A DNA stretch of 64,000 nt from Streptomyces tropicalis. GTDB lineage: Bacteria; Actinomycetota; Actinomycetes; Streptomycetales; Streptomycetaceae. How positions within the stretch are numbered: the first letter of the stretch is position 1; each line of letters starts with the position of its first letter. A program made the position numbers and the translations under genes. The notes below the pieces were generated by a model that was not told where the DNA came from, ran no database searches, and was given only the letters and a program-made list of their open reading frames with translations. Where the stretch lies: NCBI RefSeq assembly GCF_029269835.1, contig NZ_JARJBB010000008.1, positions 186,001 through 250,000 on the forward strand. The letters are read 5' to 3'. This document shows, in pieces, positions 40,721-48,922 of the stretch.

Positions 40721-41602
40721 ATGAGCGAGCAGTCCACCCGAGCCGCGGCCGAGGCCGATCAGTACGTTCTCACCATCGCGTGCCCCGACAAGCAGGGCAT
40801 CGTGCACGCCGTGTCCAGCTACCTGTTCATGACCGGGTGCAACATCGAGGACAGCCAGCAGTTCGGCGACCACGACACGGGACTGTTCTTCATGCGCGTC
40901 CACTTCTCGGCCGAGGCGCCGGTGACCGTGGACAAGCTGCGCGCCAGCTTCGCGGCGATCGGCGACTCCTTCCACATGGAGTGGCAGATCCACCGGGCCG
41001 ACGAGCGGATGCGCATCGTCCTGATGGTCAGCAAGTTCGGCCACTGCCTGAACGACCTGCTCTTCCGCGCCCGGATCGGGGCGCTCCCGGTGGAGATCGC
41101 GGCGGTGGTGTCCAACCACACCGACTTCGCCGAACTGGTCGCCTCCTACGGCATCCCCTTCCGTCACATCCCGGTGACGAGGGACACCAAGCCGGAGGCC
41201 GAGGCGCGGCTGCTGGAGCTCGTCCGCGAGGAGCAGGTCGAACTGGTCGTCCTGGCCCGCTACATGCAGGTGCTCTCGGACGACCTGTGCAAGCAGCTCA
41301 GCGGCCGGATCATCAACATCCACCACTCCTTCCTGCCGAGCTTCAAGGGCGCCAAGCCGTACCACCAGGCGCACGCCCGGGGCGTGAAGCTGATCGGCGC
41401 GACCGCGCACTACGTGACGGCCGACCTCGACGAGGGGCCGATCATCGAGCAGGAGGTCGAGCGGGTGGGCCACGACGTCACGCCGGACCAGCTGGTCGCC
41501 GTCGGCCGGGACGTCGAGTGCCAGGCGCTGGCCCGGGCCGTGAAGTGGCACGCCGAGCGCCGGATCCTGCTGAACGGGCGGCGCACGGTCGTCTTCGCCT
41601 GA
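40721..41602 (+). CDS. purU: Formyltetrahydrofolate deformylase
   Basis: A 293-residue enzyme hydrolysing 10-formyl-THF to THF and formate, balancing one-carbon pools for glycine and purine synthesis. The N-terminal ACT domain (YVLTIACPDKQGIVHAVSSYLF) senses methionine or glycine in known PurU proteins. The formyltransferase-like domain has IINIHHSFLPSFKGAKPYHQA (catalytic Asn and His) and TADLDEGPIIEQ (catalytic Asp). ATG 40721 is used; it lies 77 bp after the MITE, so part of its promoter may be MITE-derived. Confidence 0.94.
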   Translation: MSEQSTRAAAEADQYVLTIACPDKQGIVHAVSSYLFMTGCNIEDSQQFGDHDTGLFFMRVHFSAEAPVTVDKLRASFAAIGDSFHMEWQIHRADERMRIVLMVSKFGHCLNDLLFRARIGALPVEIAAVVSNHTDFAELVASYGIPFRHIPVTRDTKPEAEARLLELVREEQVELVVLARYMQVLSDDLCKQLSGRIINIHHSFLPSFKGAKPYHQAHARGVKLIGATAHYVTADLDEGPIIEQEVERVGHDVTPDQLVAVGRDVECQALARAVKWHAERRILLNGRRTVVFA

Positions 41603-41629
41603 CACCCGCGGGCCTCGCTCGGTACGCCT

Positions 41630-41645
41630 CCGCCCTGCCGGGCGG
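41630..41645. terminator. Hairpin between purU and anti-sigma gene
   Basis: A short CCGCCC/GGGCGG stem with a 4-5 base loop in the 48-bp gap between convergent genes. Confidence 0.4.
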
Positions 41646-41650
41646 GGCGG

Positions 41651-43183
41651 CTACATGCGGCTCAGCGAGGCCGCCGCGTGCAGCACGTCCCGGATCGCGT
41701 CGCGGTCGCCCACCTGGCCGGCCGCGGCCTCCTGCGGAGTGACGTGCCCGGCCGCCAGGCGGCAGAACTCCACGCCGTCCAGGGCGACATGGGCCACCTC
41801 GTGGTCCGCGGAGCCGATCGCGCCGGGCGAGTCCAGCGGGATCAGCCACTCGCCGCCGCCGAGCCCCTCGATCTCCAGCCGCAGGCTGCGTCCCGGCGTG
41901 CCCGCGGCGACCAGGTGCCGGGCGGGGGCCGGACCCGAGAGGCCGACCTGACGCCGGGCGGCCAGCGCCACGGGCAGCATCCGCGCCGCGAGGTCGATCA
42001 TCTCGTGCAGATGCCGCGGGGCCGGCGGCTCGTAGGGGTAGTCCACCGCCTCGGCGATGTCCTCCGCGTGCACCCAGCACTCGAAGGCCCGGTCGAGCAT
42101 CGCGTCGCGCAGCGGCAGCACGAAGTCGCCGTACGACACCCCGAGCCCGCCGGAGGTGCCGCCGGTGAAGCCGACCGTCCGCACCAGGGCGTGCGTCTGG
42201 TCCCGCCAGGGCGCCCGGATCGTGCGGGACGGCGGGAGGCGGGAGGCCCGCCAGTACGCCTCGGTGCGCCGCGCGGGGCTCGGCTCGTCCGGGTCCGTCA
42301 GGTCGGCCAGCGGATCGTCGAGGCCGAGCGCGACCCCCACCAGCCCGTCGACGCTCAGCAGGTGCGCGATGACCCCGGCGACGGTGGTGCGGCGGCTGGT
42401 CTCCTCGTCGCGCTCGAACCAGCGCAGCCGCACGGGCGCGTCCCACTCGTCGTCGCCGATGTCCTGGAGCAGCGCGTCGAGGCGCGCGGTCTCGGCGTCG
42501 TACGGCGTCGCCCACGGGGGCACCGGGATGCGCGGCGGCCGCCGGTCCAGGCAGCCCTGAAGGACGCGGGTGCGCAGGCCCGGGTCCAGGTCGAGGCTCT
42601 CGGGCGGATGGAGCAGGCCGACCGCGGCGCGCAGCCGGAGCGCCTCGTCCGCGCAGCCGCCGCAGTCGCCGAGGTGCTCCTCGACGGCGGCGGTCTCCTC
42701 CGGCGAGCAGGCCGCGAGGGCCCAGGCGCCGAGGAGCGATTTCAGGACGTGGTGGTCCAGCACCAGGGGCGCGGGCGGCGGCGCGGGGCGGGTGCCCGGC
42801 AGGGGCTGCCCGCCGTCCTCGACGGAGGCCCGGGGCAGCGGAATCCGCGGGGCCCCGTCGGCCCCGGGCCCACCACCGTCCGTGCCTGCGACCCCACCGG
42901 GCCCGGCCGCGCCACCGGCCCCCGCACCGCCGGGACCGCCCGGACCGTCGGCCCCTGCGGCACCAGCACCGGGGCCGCCGGCGCCGTCCGCAGCGCCCGG
43001 CCCGCAGGCGTCCCGGGATGCGTCGGTGCCGCCGTCGCCGGGGTCGCCCCCGGCGCGCGGGCCGTGTGCGGCGCCCGGACCGTCGCTCGCGTCCGGCCCC
43101 TCCGTGCCCTCGGGGCCGGGGCCGGGCTCGGCGTCCGGGGCCGGGGACGTGGGGCGGTCGTCGTGCGGGTCCGCGCCGGTCAT
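41651..43183 (-). CDS. Zinc-finger anti-sigma factor fused to maleylpyruvate isomerase-like domain
   Basis: A 510-residue protein. Residues 1-140 are a Gly/Ala/Pro-rich low-complexity stretch. About 145-190 form a ZAS-type domain with the motif HLGDCGGC (H-x3-C-x2-C). The rest is a DinB/maleylpyruvate isomerase-like domain (ETSRRTTVAGVIAHLLSVDGLVG, FECWVHAEDIAEAVDYP). The ATG at 43183 overlaps the sigma stop (ATGA), the classic sigma/anti-sigma coupling. The C-terminal domain may sense a thiol or metal and release the sigma factor (inference). No transmembrane segment is visible. Confidence 0.82.
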   Translation of the reverse strand: MTGADPHDDRPTSPAPDAEPGPGPEGTEGPDASDGPGAAHGPRAGGDPGDGGTDASRDACGPGAADGAGGPGAGAAGADGPGGPGGAGAGGAAGPGGVAGTDGGGPGADGAPRIPLPRASVEDGGQPLPGTRPAPPPAPLVLDHHVLKSLLGAWALAACSPEETAAVEEHLGDCGGCADEALRLRAAVGLLHPPESLDLDPGLRTRVLQGCLDRRPPRIPVPPWATPYDAETARLDALLQDIGDDEWDAPVRLRWFERDEETSRRTTVAGVIAHLLSVDGLVGVALGLDDPLADLTDPDEPSPARRTEAYWRASRLPPSRTIRAPWRDQTHALVRTVGFTGGTSGGLGVSYGDFVLPLRDAMLDRAFECWVHAEDIAEAVDYPYEPPAPRHLHEMIDLAARMLPVALAARRQVGLSGPAPARHLVAAGTPGRSLRLEIEGLGGGEWLIPLDSPGAIGSADHEVAHVALDGVEFCRLAAGHVTPQEAAAGQVGDRDAIRDVLHAAASLSRM

Positions 43184-43761
43184 GCCGCACCCCCGCATCC
43201 GGGTGGTGCGCCGGGGGTTCCGGCGTCGTGGGCGGTGGAGAGCAGCTGGAGGCCGAGGCGGAGCCGGCGGCGGGCCTCGTCCTCCGTGACACCGAGGTCG
43301 GCGGCGGTCTGGCGGTAGTCGCGGCGCTGGAAGTAGGCCAGCTCCAGGGCGGCCCGCAGCGGGGCGGGCATGGAGTGGGCGATGTAGTCGGCGCGCGCCG
43401 CGACCGAGGCGCGGCGCACCCTGACCTCCAGTTCCTCGGCGGAGCCCTCGCCGCCGCGGGCCAGGGCGGCGGTCTCCGTGGTGCGCAGCCGCTGCACGGC
43501 GAGCCGGGCGGTCAGCGCGGCGACCCAGGAGCGCAGGGGCCCCTGCCGGGGGTCGTAGGCGTCGGGGTGTTCCCAGACGTGGGCGAAGACGTCGCGGGTG
43601 ATGCCGTCGGCCGCCCGTTCGTCTCCGAGTACGCGGTGGGCGAGACCGTGCACGAGCGAGGCGAACCGGTCGTAGAGCTCGCCGAGGGCGGCCGCCTCGC
43701 CGCGTGCGAGCCGCTGCTGCATCTTGCGGTCCCAGCGGGGCGGTGCGTCCTTCGTCGTCAT
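43180..43761 (-). CDS. ECF-family RNA polymerase sigma factor
   Basis: A 193-residue extracytoplasmic-function sigma factor. Region 2 spans about 20-95 (LYDRFASLVHGLAHRVLGD, ITRDVFAHVWEHPDAYDPRQGPLRSWVAAL). Region 4 covers about 130-180 (LRAALELAYFQRRDYRQTAADLGVTEDEARRRLRLGLQLL). It is co-expressed with the anti-sigma gene downstream. S. coelicolor has an ECF sigma gene at the equivalent place beside an anti-sigma antagonist gene (recalled). Regulon unknown. Confidence 0.92.
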   Translation of the reverse strand: MTTKDAPPRWDRKMQQRLARGEAAALGELYDRFASLVHGLAHRVLGDERAADGITRDVFAHVWEHPDAYDPRQGPLRSWVAALTARLAVQRLRTTETAALARGGEGSAEELEVRVRRASVAARADYIAHSMPAPLRAALELAYFQRRDYRQTAADLGVTEDEARRRLRLGLQLLSTAHDAGTPGAPPGCGGAA

Positions 43762-44178
43762 GCGGCCCCCTCCACGCCCGATCGTGCCGCGGCTGCGGTC
43801 CGGTTCCGGCGTCCAGCCTGCGCCTCTCGTCCCCCCGAATGTAGTCGGCACGTACGAGGGTGCACGCCCCTTTGTGGCAATGTGCGCCCCCCGGCGTCCC
43901 GCAGGTGGTAGGGAGGACGTCAGGCAGCGCGTCCGCGTCGTGCGGCCCATGGTGTCCGTCCGCCTACCCCTGCACGTTCCGACCAAGCTCGGCCATGACT
44001 GTCCATACCCGATCGAACACGATCGAGGGTGACTGAAACAAGACCTTGAGTGATCGCAGTCGGTTTGTTGCAAGGTGTTTGGGGGAACTGCCGCTGGGCA
44101 GCCGCGCGGAAAGAAGCGTAGGAACTGCTTCCGTTTCCGGGCGGTTCCGGTGTATATCCGGCGAGCGGAGGGCGGGCC
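43762..44178. other. Divergent regulatory region of sigma and STAS genes
   Basis: A 417-bp gap between the sigma gene (minus) and the STAS gene (plus). A lower-GC segment at about 43980-44080 (GATCGAACACGATCGAGGGT, TTGAGTGATCGCAGTCGG) contains short GATCG inverted repeats and likely promoters for the STAS gene. No gene is supported. Confidence 0.5.
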
Positions 44179-44547
44179 GTGGCGATCAAGGTGACCGGCG
44201 ACGAACAGGGCGACTGGAGCGTGCTCCGGGTCTCGGGCGAACTGGACCTGGTGACCTCGCCGGTGCTGCGCCAGCAGGTGCACGAGGTGGTGGCGGAAGG
44301 GCGCCACGACCTCGTCCTCGATCTGTCGGAGGTCCTCTTCTGCGACTCCAGCGGCGTCGGCGTGCTCATCGCCGCCCGCCGGCTGATCCGGTCCTGCCAG
44401 GGCCGGCTGCGGCTGATCCTCCCGGCCCGCGGGGCCGTCGACGGCTCCCACGTCAACCGGGTGCTCGGCGCCCTCGGCGTGCGCCGTCTGTTCGACGTGT
44501 ACCCCGACGTCGCCGCCGCGGTGGACGAGGAACCGCTGTCCGCGTGA
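44179..44547 (+). CDS. STAS-domain anti-sigma factor antagonist
   Basis: A 122-residue anti-anti-sigma factor of the SpoIIAA/RsbV/BldG type. The phosphorylation-site motif FCDSSGVGVLIAA is intact (Ser in DSSG), with VLRVSGELDLVTSP as the first strand pair. The unphosphorylated form binds serine-kinase-type anti-sigma ATPases; the HATPase protein encoded 1.7 kb downstream is a candidate partner. GTG 44179 follows GGAGGG. It is divergent from the ECF sigma gene. Confidence 0.9.
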   Translation: MAIKVTGDEQGDWSVLRVSGELDLVTSPVLRQQVHEVVAEGRHDLVLDLSEVLFCDSSGVGVLIAARRLIRSCQGRLRLILPARGAVDGSHVNRVLGALGVRRLFDVYPDVAAAVDEEPLSA

Positions 44548-44802
44548 GTTCCGCGGGGCCCGTGCCCCGTCCCCGTGACGGGCCCGGCGCCGTGCACCCG
44601 CCCCGCCCACCCGGTGCGGCCCCCGTCCCGCCCGCCGGGCCGCCCCGTCCCCCGCGCGCCCCGGGACCGCGCGTGTTCCACGGAGTTGTCCCGGAATTCC
44701 CCCGGTCTTGGCACAACCGCCGTTTTCCCGTCCCTGGGACCGCCCCGGCGTCGTACGCTCCCTGCCAGACGCATCCCCACACGTGAGGCGGCCGGAGAAG
44801 AG

Positions 44803-45315
44803 ATGGTCAGCAGCGAGTACGAGCGCAGGATCGCGGCCCGGTTCGCCACCTTCGACCAGGACGGCAACGGCTGGATCGACCGGGAGGACTTCAGCGTGGC
44901 GGCCAAGGCGCTGCTCGCCGAGTTCGCCACCCCGGCCCGGTCCGACAAGGGCCAGGCGCTGTACGCGGGCGCCGAGGCCTTCTGGCAGGGCATGGCCGGC
45001 ATGGCGGACCGCGACGGCGACCAGCGCATCACCCGCGCGGAGTTCGTCGGCGGCGCGGTGAAGCGGCTGCGCGACAACCCCGGACGGTTCGCCGAGATCG
45101 CCCGGCCCTTCCTGCACGCGGCCCTCGCCGTCGCGGACGACGACGGCGACGGGGCCGCCACGGTCGCGGACACCGTGCGGGTGCTCACGGTCCTCGGGGT
45201 GCCCGAGGAGGGCGCGCGGGTCATCGCCGCCTCGCTGGACGCCGACGGCGACGGCCGGGTGGGCGAGCAGGAGGTCGTGCCCGCCTTCGCCCGCTACTTC
45301 ACCGTCCCCGAATAG
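44803..45315 (+). CDS. EF-hand calcium-binding protein (calerythrin-like)
   Basis: A 170-residue cytoplasmic protein with four EF-hand positions. Three loops are canonical: DQDGNGWIDREDF (hand 1), DRDGDQRITRAEF (hand 2) and DADGDGRVGEQEV (hand 4). The third (DDDGDGAATVADT) lacks the usual hydrophobic position and terminal Glu and is probably degenerate. The layout matches calerythrin/Cab proteins of actinomycetes, thought to buffer or sense Ca2+. The ATG at 44803 follows GGAGAAGAG. It stands alone and ends in a 10-bp hairpin. Confidence 0.9.
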   Translation: MVSSEYERRIAARFATFDQDGNGWIDREDFSVAAKALLAEFATPARSDKGQALYAGAEAFWQGMAGMADRDGDQRITRAEFVGGAVKRLRDNPGRFAEIARPFLHAALAVADDDGDGAATVADTVRVLTVLGVPEEGARVIAASLDADGDGRVGEQEVVPAFARYFTVPE

Positions 45316-45336
45316 CCGAGGCGCGGACGGCACGTG

Positions 45337-45364
45337 CACGGCGCCCGCACAGGGGGGCGCCGTG
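45337..45364 (+). terminator. Hairpin after EF-hand gene
   Basis: Arms CACGGCGCCC (45337-45346) and GGGCGCCGTG (45355-45364) around an 8-base loop, 22 bases past the stop. Confidence 0.65.
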
Positions 45365-46261
45365 CGGCCGCACGGGACGCGGGCGATGCCCGGGCGGCGC
45401 TGGTGTTCGAGCGGGCGGCCGGGCAACACGCCCGGGTGCGCGAGCAGTTCGGACGGCCGGTCGCGGTCCCGCGGACGGTGCGTCCCCCGGGGTGCCGCCC
45501 CCGTCGTCCGGGGCCGGTTCCGTCCGTACGCACGTTCGCCCGGCGTCCGGTCGGCCGGTCCCGATCGCGCCGAGCCGCCCCGGCCCGCCGCCCGGCGTCC
45601 CGGCGGGGCGCGTCGCCCCGGCCGCCGTACGACGGGAGCGGGCCCACCTGCGAAAGCAAGGCGGGCGGGAGTGGCGGCCACTGGCCCGGGAGTACGGCCC
45701 ACCGCACGCGCGCGGTGACGGAGCGTGAGGGGTGCGGCCGCGGAAGCCGTCCGGCCGGGGCGGCCCGCACGGCTCCTGGCTGCGGTGCTCCGGGGCTCGA
45801 CGGCATCGATGTCACGGAACGTGGCGTTCCGGAATGACCGAGCGTCGATACCGGGTTGTGTCCCCGGTGTGACCCGTCACGTCCTGGAGTCGCCGTCCGG
45901 CTCGGGTACCTTGTCTCGAATGCGAGTGGTTCCGAGCACGAGCCGTCCCGGCGCCGCCCCCGAGGCGGCTCCGGAACCGGCGGTGCGCGCCGCCGTTCGC
46001 CTGGCCGGGCGGGTCGTGCCCGCCGTGCGTTCGACTCCCCGCGACGAGCGTCGCACAGTATGCCGCACGGGTACTCCTTCGCGCGGGAATATGCCCGAAG
46101 CGCTTGTAGCGGTGACGGTACGTCAACCATGCTTTCTCGCACGGAAGTCACGTTCCGTGACCCTTGCTCTGGCCGTTGTTCTGGCCATGCAGAAAATGGC
46201 TGTGATCGTGGCCCTCGCGCGACGCGGGGCCATGGGTCCGCCGGTTCGGATGGTGTGAGCG
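45365..46261. other. 900-bp gap with decayed-looking sequence and inverted repeats
   Basis: No convincing intact gene. A GC3-rich plus-strand stretch at about 45385-45480 (encoding ARAALVFERAAGQHARVREQFGRPVA) and another near 45645-45730 look like coding remnants in different frames. Perfect inverted repeats CGGAACG-TGG-CGTTCCG (45815-45831) and CACGGAA-GTCACG-TTCCGTG (46140-46159) share a GGAA/TTCC core and may be operators for the ATPase gene. The last 250 bp are noticeably less GC-rich, as expected for a promoter. Confidence 0.45.
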
Positions 46262-46744
46262 GTGCAGGTGCTTCAAGTGCAGCTGGAGATCCGGCCCGAC
46301 CCCGCGGAAGTGGGGCGAGCTCGCAGGTGGGCCCGATCGAGGCTCGCCGGCTCGGGAATAGGGGCCGACGAGCCGCTCGCCGAGACGCTGATCCTGCTCG
46401 TCTCGGAGCTGGTCACCAACGCCGTGGTGCACACCGGCTGCCCGGCCGTGCTGCGGCTGTCGCTCCCCGGGATGCCGGAGGAGGCGGCCGTGGTCCGCCT
46501 GGAGGTGGCCGACTCCAGCACCCGGGCCCCGGTGCCCCGCTGCGCGGACGGCGACGCCACCGGCGGCCGCGGCCTCGCCCTCGTCGACGGGCTCGCCGAC
46601 CGCTGGGGCTGGAGCAGCGAGGGCGCGGGCAAGCGCATCTGGTGCGAGCTGGACCGATGCCCGCCGCCCGGTGAGTCGGCGGTCCCGGACGCCTACGGCA
46701 GCGAGGCGACGGCGTACGGCGGTCTGGCGTACGAGGCGGTCTGA
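46262..46744 (+). CDS. Anti-sigma-type serine kinase / HATPase_c protein
   Basis: A 160-residue single-domain GHKL ATPase of the SpoIIAB/RsbW class. The N-box is in LILLVSELVTNAVVHTG, the G1 box in LEVADSST, and the G2-like GGRGLALVDGLADRWGW. Streptomyces has dozens of these, acting on anti-sigma antagonists or sigma factors. The STAS protein at 44.2 kb is a plausible target (inference). The GTG at 46262 is the annotated choice; the N-terminus VQVLQVQLEIRPDPAEVG is typical. Confidence 0.88.
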   Translation: MQVLQVQLEIRPDPAEVGRARRWARSRLAGSGIGADEPLAETLILLVSELVTNAVVHTGCPAVLRLSLPGMPEEAAVVRLEVADSSTRAPVPRCADGDATGGRGLALVDGLADRWGWSSEGAGKRIWCELDRCPPPGESAVPDAYGSEATAYGGLAYEAV

Positions 46745-47267
46745 GGCGCCCTGCGGCCGGCCCTCCGCCGCCGTGGAGGTGGGATCCGGCCGCCGAAGTC
46801 CCCTGGGCGGACCCGTGGGTGGCATGCGTGGTGCACGAACACCCGTGACAGCGCCGCTTTTCGGCCGGTGTGAACGGCGTGCGCCGGGTGGTGCTTCCGT
46901 GCGCGCCCGCGGCGAAAACGGCGTAACGGGCAAATCGCCGCACCGGTGTTGACGACACGTGCCGACCTGATCACGCTTGGGGGGCAGCGATTCGCCGCGA
47001 GGGGACGGCGAGGGCCCGGGTGACGGTGGCCCTCGGCGAGTGCGGGTCGCGGATCGGCGTCGACCGGTCCCGTCGGGGCCGAGGGGGGCTGGGATCGGTG
47101 CGCCGGAGCCGGATGGCGGCGCGGGGTGCCGTGCTCGGGCGGGCAGAGCGCGCCGCCAGCCGGATTCTCACGGGAGCGGGAGCGGGAGCGGGGGGACCGC
47201 CCTTCTCTCTCCACAGGCTGTGGACAACGTCCTCCCGGCGCGCCCCGGTCCTCCGGGTGCGGCCGTC
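46745..47267. other. Intergenic, one weak short frame
   Basis: A 523-bp gap. A minus-strand frame at 46971-47171 (66 codons, Arg/Ala/Pro-rich, GTG start) has no RBS or homology I recognise and is not called. A pair of DnaA-box-like sequences lies at 47207-47227. Nothing else is supported. Confidence 0.4.
47207..47227. promoter_or_regulatory. Pair of inverted DnaA-box-like sequences
   Basis: TTGTCCACA, the Streptomyces DnaA-box consensus, is perfect on the minus strand (47227-47219). CTCTCCACA (47207-47215, 7 of 9) faces it on the plus strand. They flank the 3' end of the DUF3592 gene, far from any origin genes. Confidence 0.45.
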
Positions 47268-47774
47268 CTAGCGTCCCCCGGACCCGTTCTCCGAGAGGAG
47301 CGCGACCGCGCCCGCCCCGGCCAGCACCAGGCCGACCGCGAAGGCGAACCAGCGGTGCCCGGCCAGGTCCAGGGGGCCCCAGTCGAGGGCACCGGCCGCC
47401 TGGGCCTCCTCCGGCGCGGCGGGGTCGTAGACGACGGTGGTGCGGACCCGGCCGTCGGCGTCGGCCGGTCCCGCCGGGACGTAGAGCGAGGTGGCCAGGC
47501 GGGGTTCGACGGCCGTCACCGGGATGCCCCGGCCGTCGCGGAAGTCGAGCCACACGCTCGTCGTGGAGCACTCGGTGAAGCGGCCGCCGGAGCAGTGGCG
47601 GACGATCTCGGCGTCGCCCGGCACCCGGCGCCCGTGCGCGCGCAGCGCGGAGATCCGGCCCTCCGCCCGCACCACGTGGACGACGTTGGCGGTCAGCACC
47701 ACCGCGCCGATCAGCGCCGTCACCGCGGCGGCCAGGACGCGGCCCCATCTCCTCGTACGCGTGTTCTTCTGCAC
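47268..47774 (-). CDS. DUF3592-type membrane protein
   Basis: A 168-residue protein with two transmembrane helices (about 10-32, GRVLAAAVTALIGAVVLTANVVHVV; about 142-160, WFAFAVGLVLAGAGAVALL) flanking an extracytoplasmic beta-rich domain. That domain has two Cys (IVRHCSGGRFTECSTT) that could form a disulfide and a VVYDPAAPEEA segment typical of DUF3592. Function unknown. It starts 9 bp after the AraC-family gene ends on the same strand, so the two may share a transcript. Confidence 0.75.
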   Translation of the reverse strand: MQKNTRTRRWGRVLAAAVTALIGAVVLTANVVHVVRAEGRISALRAHGRRVPGDAEIVRHCSGGRFTECSTTSVWLDFRDGRGIPVTAVEPRLATSLYVPAGPADADGRVRTTVVYDPAAPEEAQAAGALDWGPLDLAGHRWFAFAVGLVLAGAGAVALLSENGSGGR

Positions 47775-47783
47775 CGGCCCACG

Positions 47784-48851
47784 CTATCCGGCGGTGGTCA
47801 CCCCGTACGCAGGCCGTCCGGCGCCCGCGGCCGCGGTCCGGAAGGTGCGGCGGTACGCCGTCGGGGTCACCCCGAGCGCCGCCTGGAGGTGCTGCCGCAT
47901 CGACTGGGCGGTGCCGAACCCGGCGTCGCGGGCCACCCGGTCGACGGACAGGCCGGTGGACTCCAGCAGGTGCCGGGCCCGCTCCACCCGCTGCTGGGTG
48001 ATCCACTGACCGGGGCTCAGCCCGGCCTCCTCGCGGAAGCGCCGGGTGAACGTCCGTAACGACATGGCCTCCTGCGCGGCCATGTCCCGCAGCTGGATCG
48101 GCTCGTGCAGCCGGCCCAGCGCCCAGGCCCGTGCCGCGGTCGTGGTCGCCTGCTGCGGGTCGGGGACGGGCCGGTCGATGTACTGGGCCTGCCCGCCGTC
48201 GCGGTGGGGCGGTACGACGGTGCGCCGGGCCACGTCGTTGGCGACCGCGGTGCCGTGGTCGCGGCGCACCATGTGCAGGCACAGGTCGATCCCGGCGGCC
48301 ACGCCCGCCGAGGTCAGCACGTCCCCGTCGTCGATGAACAGCACGTCGGCGTCCACCTCGACCTGCGGGAACATCCGCTGGAAGCGGTCGGCGTCGGCCC
48401 AGTGCGTGGTCGCGGGCCGCCCGTCGAGCAGCCCGGCGGCGGCCAGCACGTAGACGCCGGTGCAGATCGAGGCGAGGCGGGTGCCGGGCCGGATCCGGGC
48501 GAGGGCGGCGGCGAGTTCGCCGGTCAGCACGCCCTCCTCGAAGACCGGGCCGAGTTCGTAGGAGGCCGGCACGATCACGGTGTCGGCGGTGGCCAGCGCC
48601 TCCGGTCCGTGCGCGACGTGGAGCGAGAAGTCGGCGTCCGTCTCGACCGGGCCCGGGGCCCGGACCGAGCAGGTGACCACCTCGTACAGCAGCCGTCCCG
48701 CCGCGTCCCGGGGCCGCCCGAAGATCCGGTGCGGAATGCCCAGCTCGAAGGGGAGCAGCCCGTCCAGCGCGAGCACCACCACGCGGTGGGGCCGGAACCC
48801 CGCGCCGGTGCCCGTGTCCGTGTCCGTGCCCGTGTTCTTGTCCGTGGCCAT
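47784..48851 (-). CDS. GlxA family transcriptional regulator (DJ-1/PfpI + AraC HTH)
   Basis: A 355-residue regulator. The N-terminal DJ-1/PfpI-like amidotransferase fold (about 20-205) has ASICTGVYVLAAAGLLDGRPATTHW with the Cys elbow. The C-terminal double HTH of the AraC family (about 245-340) contains MSLRTFTRRFREEAGLSPGQWITQQR and VDRVARDAGFGTAQSMRQHLQAALGVTP. Start ATG 48851; the N-terminus has a Thr-Asp-Thr-Gly repeat (GTDTDTGTG). It is divergent from an MFS gene by about 70 bp and probably controls it. Confidence 0.88.
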   Translation of the reverse strand: MATDKNTGTDTDTGTGAGFRPHRVVVLALDGLLPFELGIPHRIFGRPRDAAGRLLYEVVTCSVRAPGPVETDADFSLHVAHGPEALATADTVIVPASYELGPVFEEGVLTGELAAALARIRPGTRLASICTGVYVLAAAGLLDGRPATTHWADADRFQRMFPQVEVDADVLFIDDGDVLTSAGVAAGIDLCLHMVRRDHGTAVANDVARRTVVPPHRDGGQAQYIDRPVPDPQQATTTAARAWALGRLHEPIQLRDMAAQEAMSLRTFTRRFREEAGLSPGQWITQQRVERARHLLESTGLSVDRVARDAGFGTAQSMRQHLQAALGVTPTAYRRTFRTAAAGAGRPAYGVTTAG

Positions 48852-48922
48852 GGCCCGATCGTAGCGAACACTGTCCTTCGGGCCACTCGCTCGTGCGGTC
48901 CGGACGCCCGAAGCTCGATGGT

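Noticed and set aside
46971..47171. A 66-codon Arg/Pro-rich minus frame
   Set aside because: No Shine-Dalgarno, no recognised family, and composition expected from random high-GC sequence.
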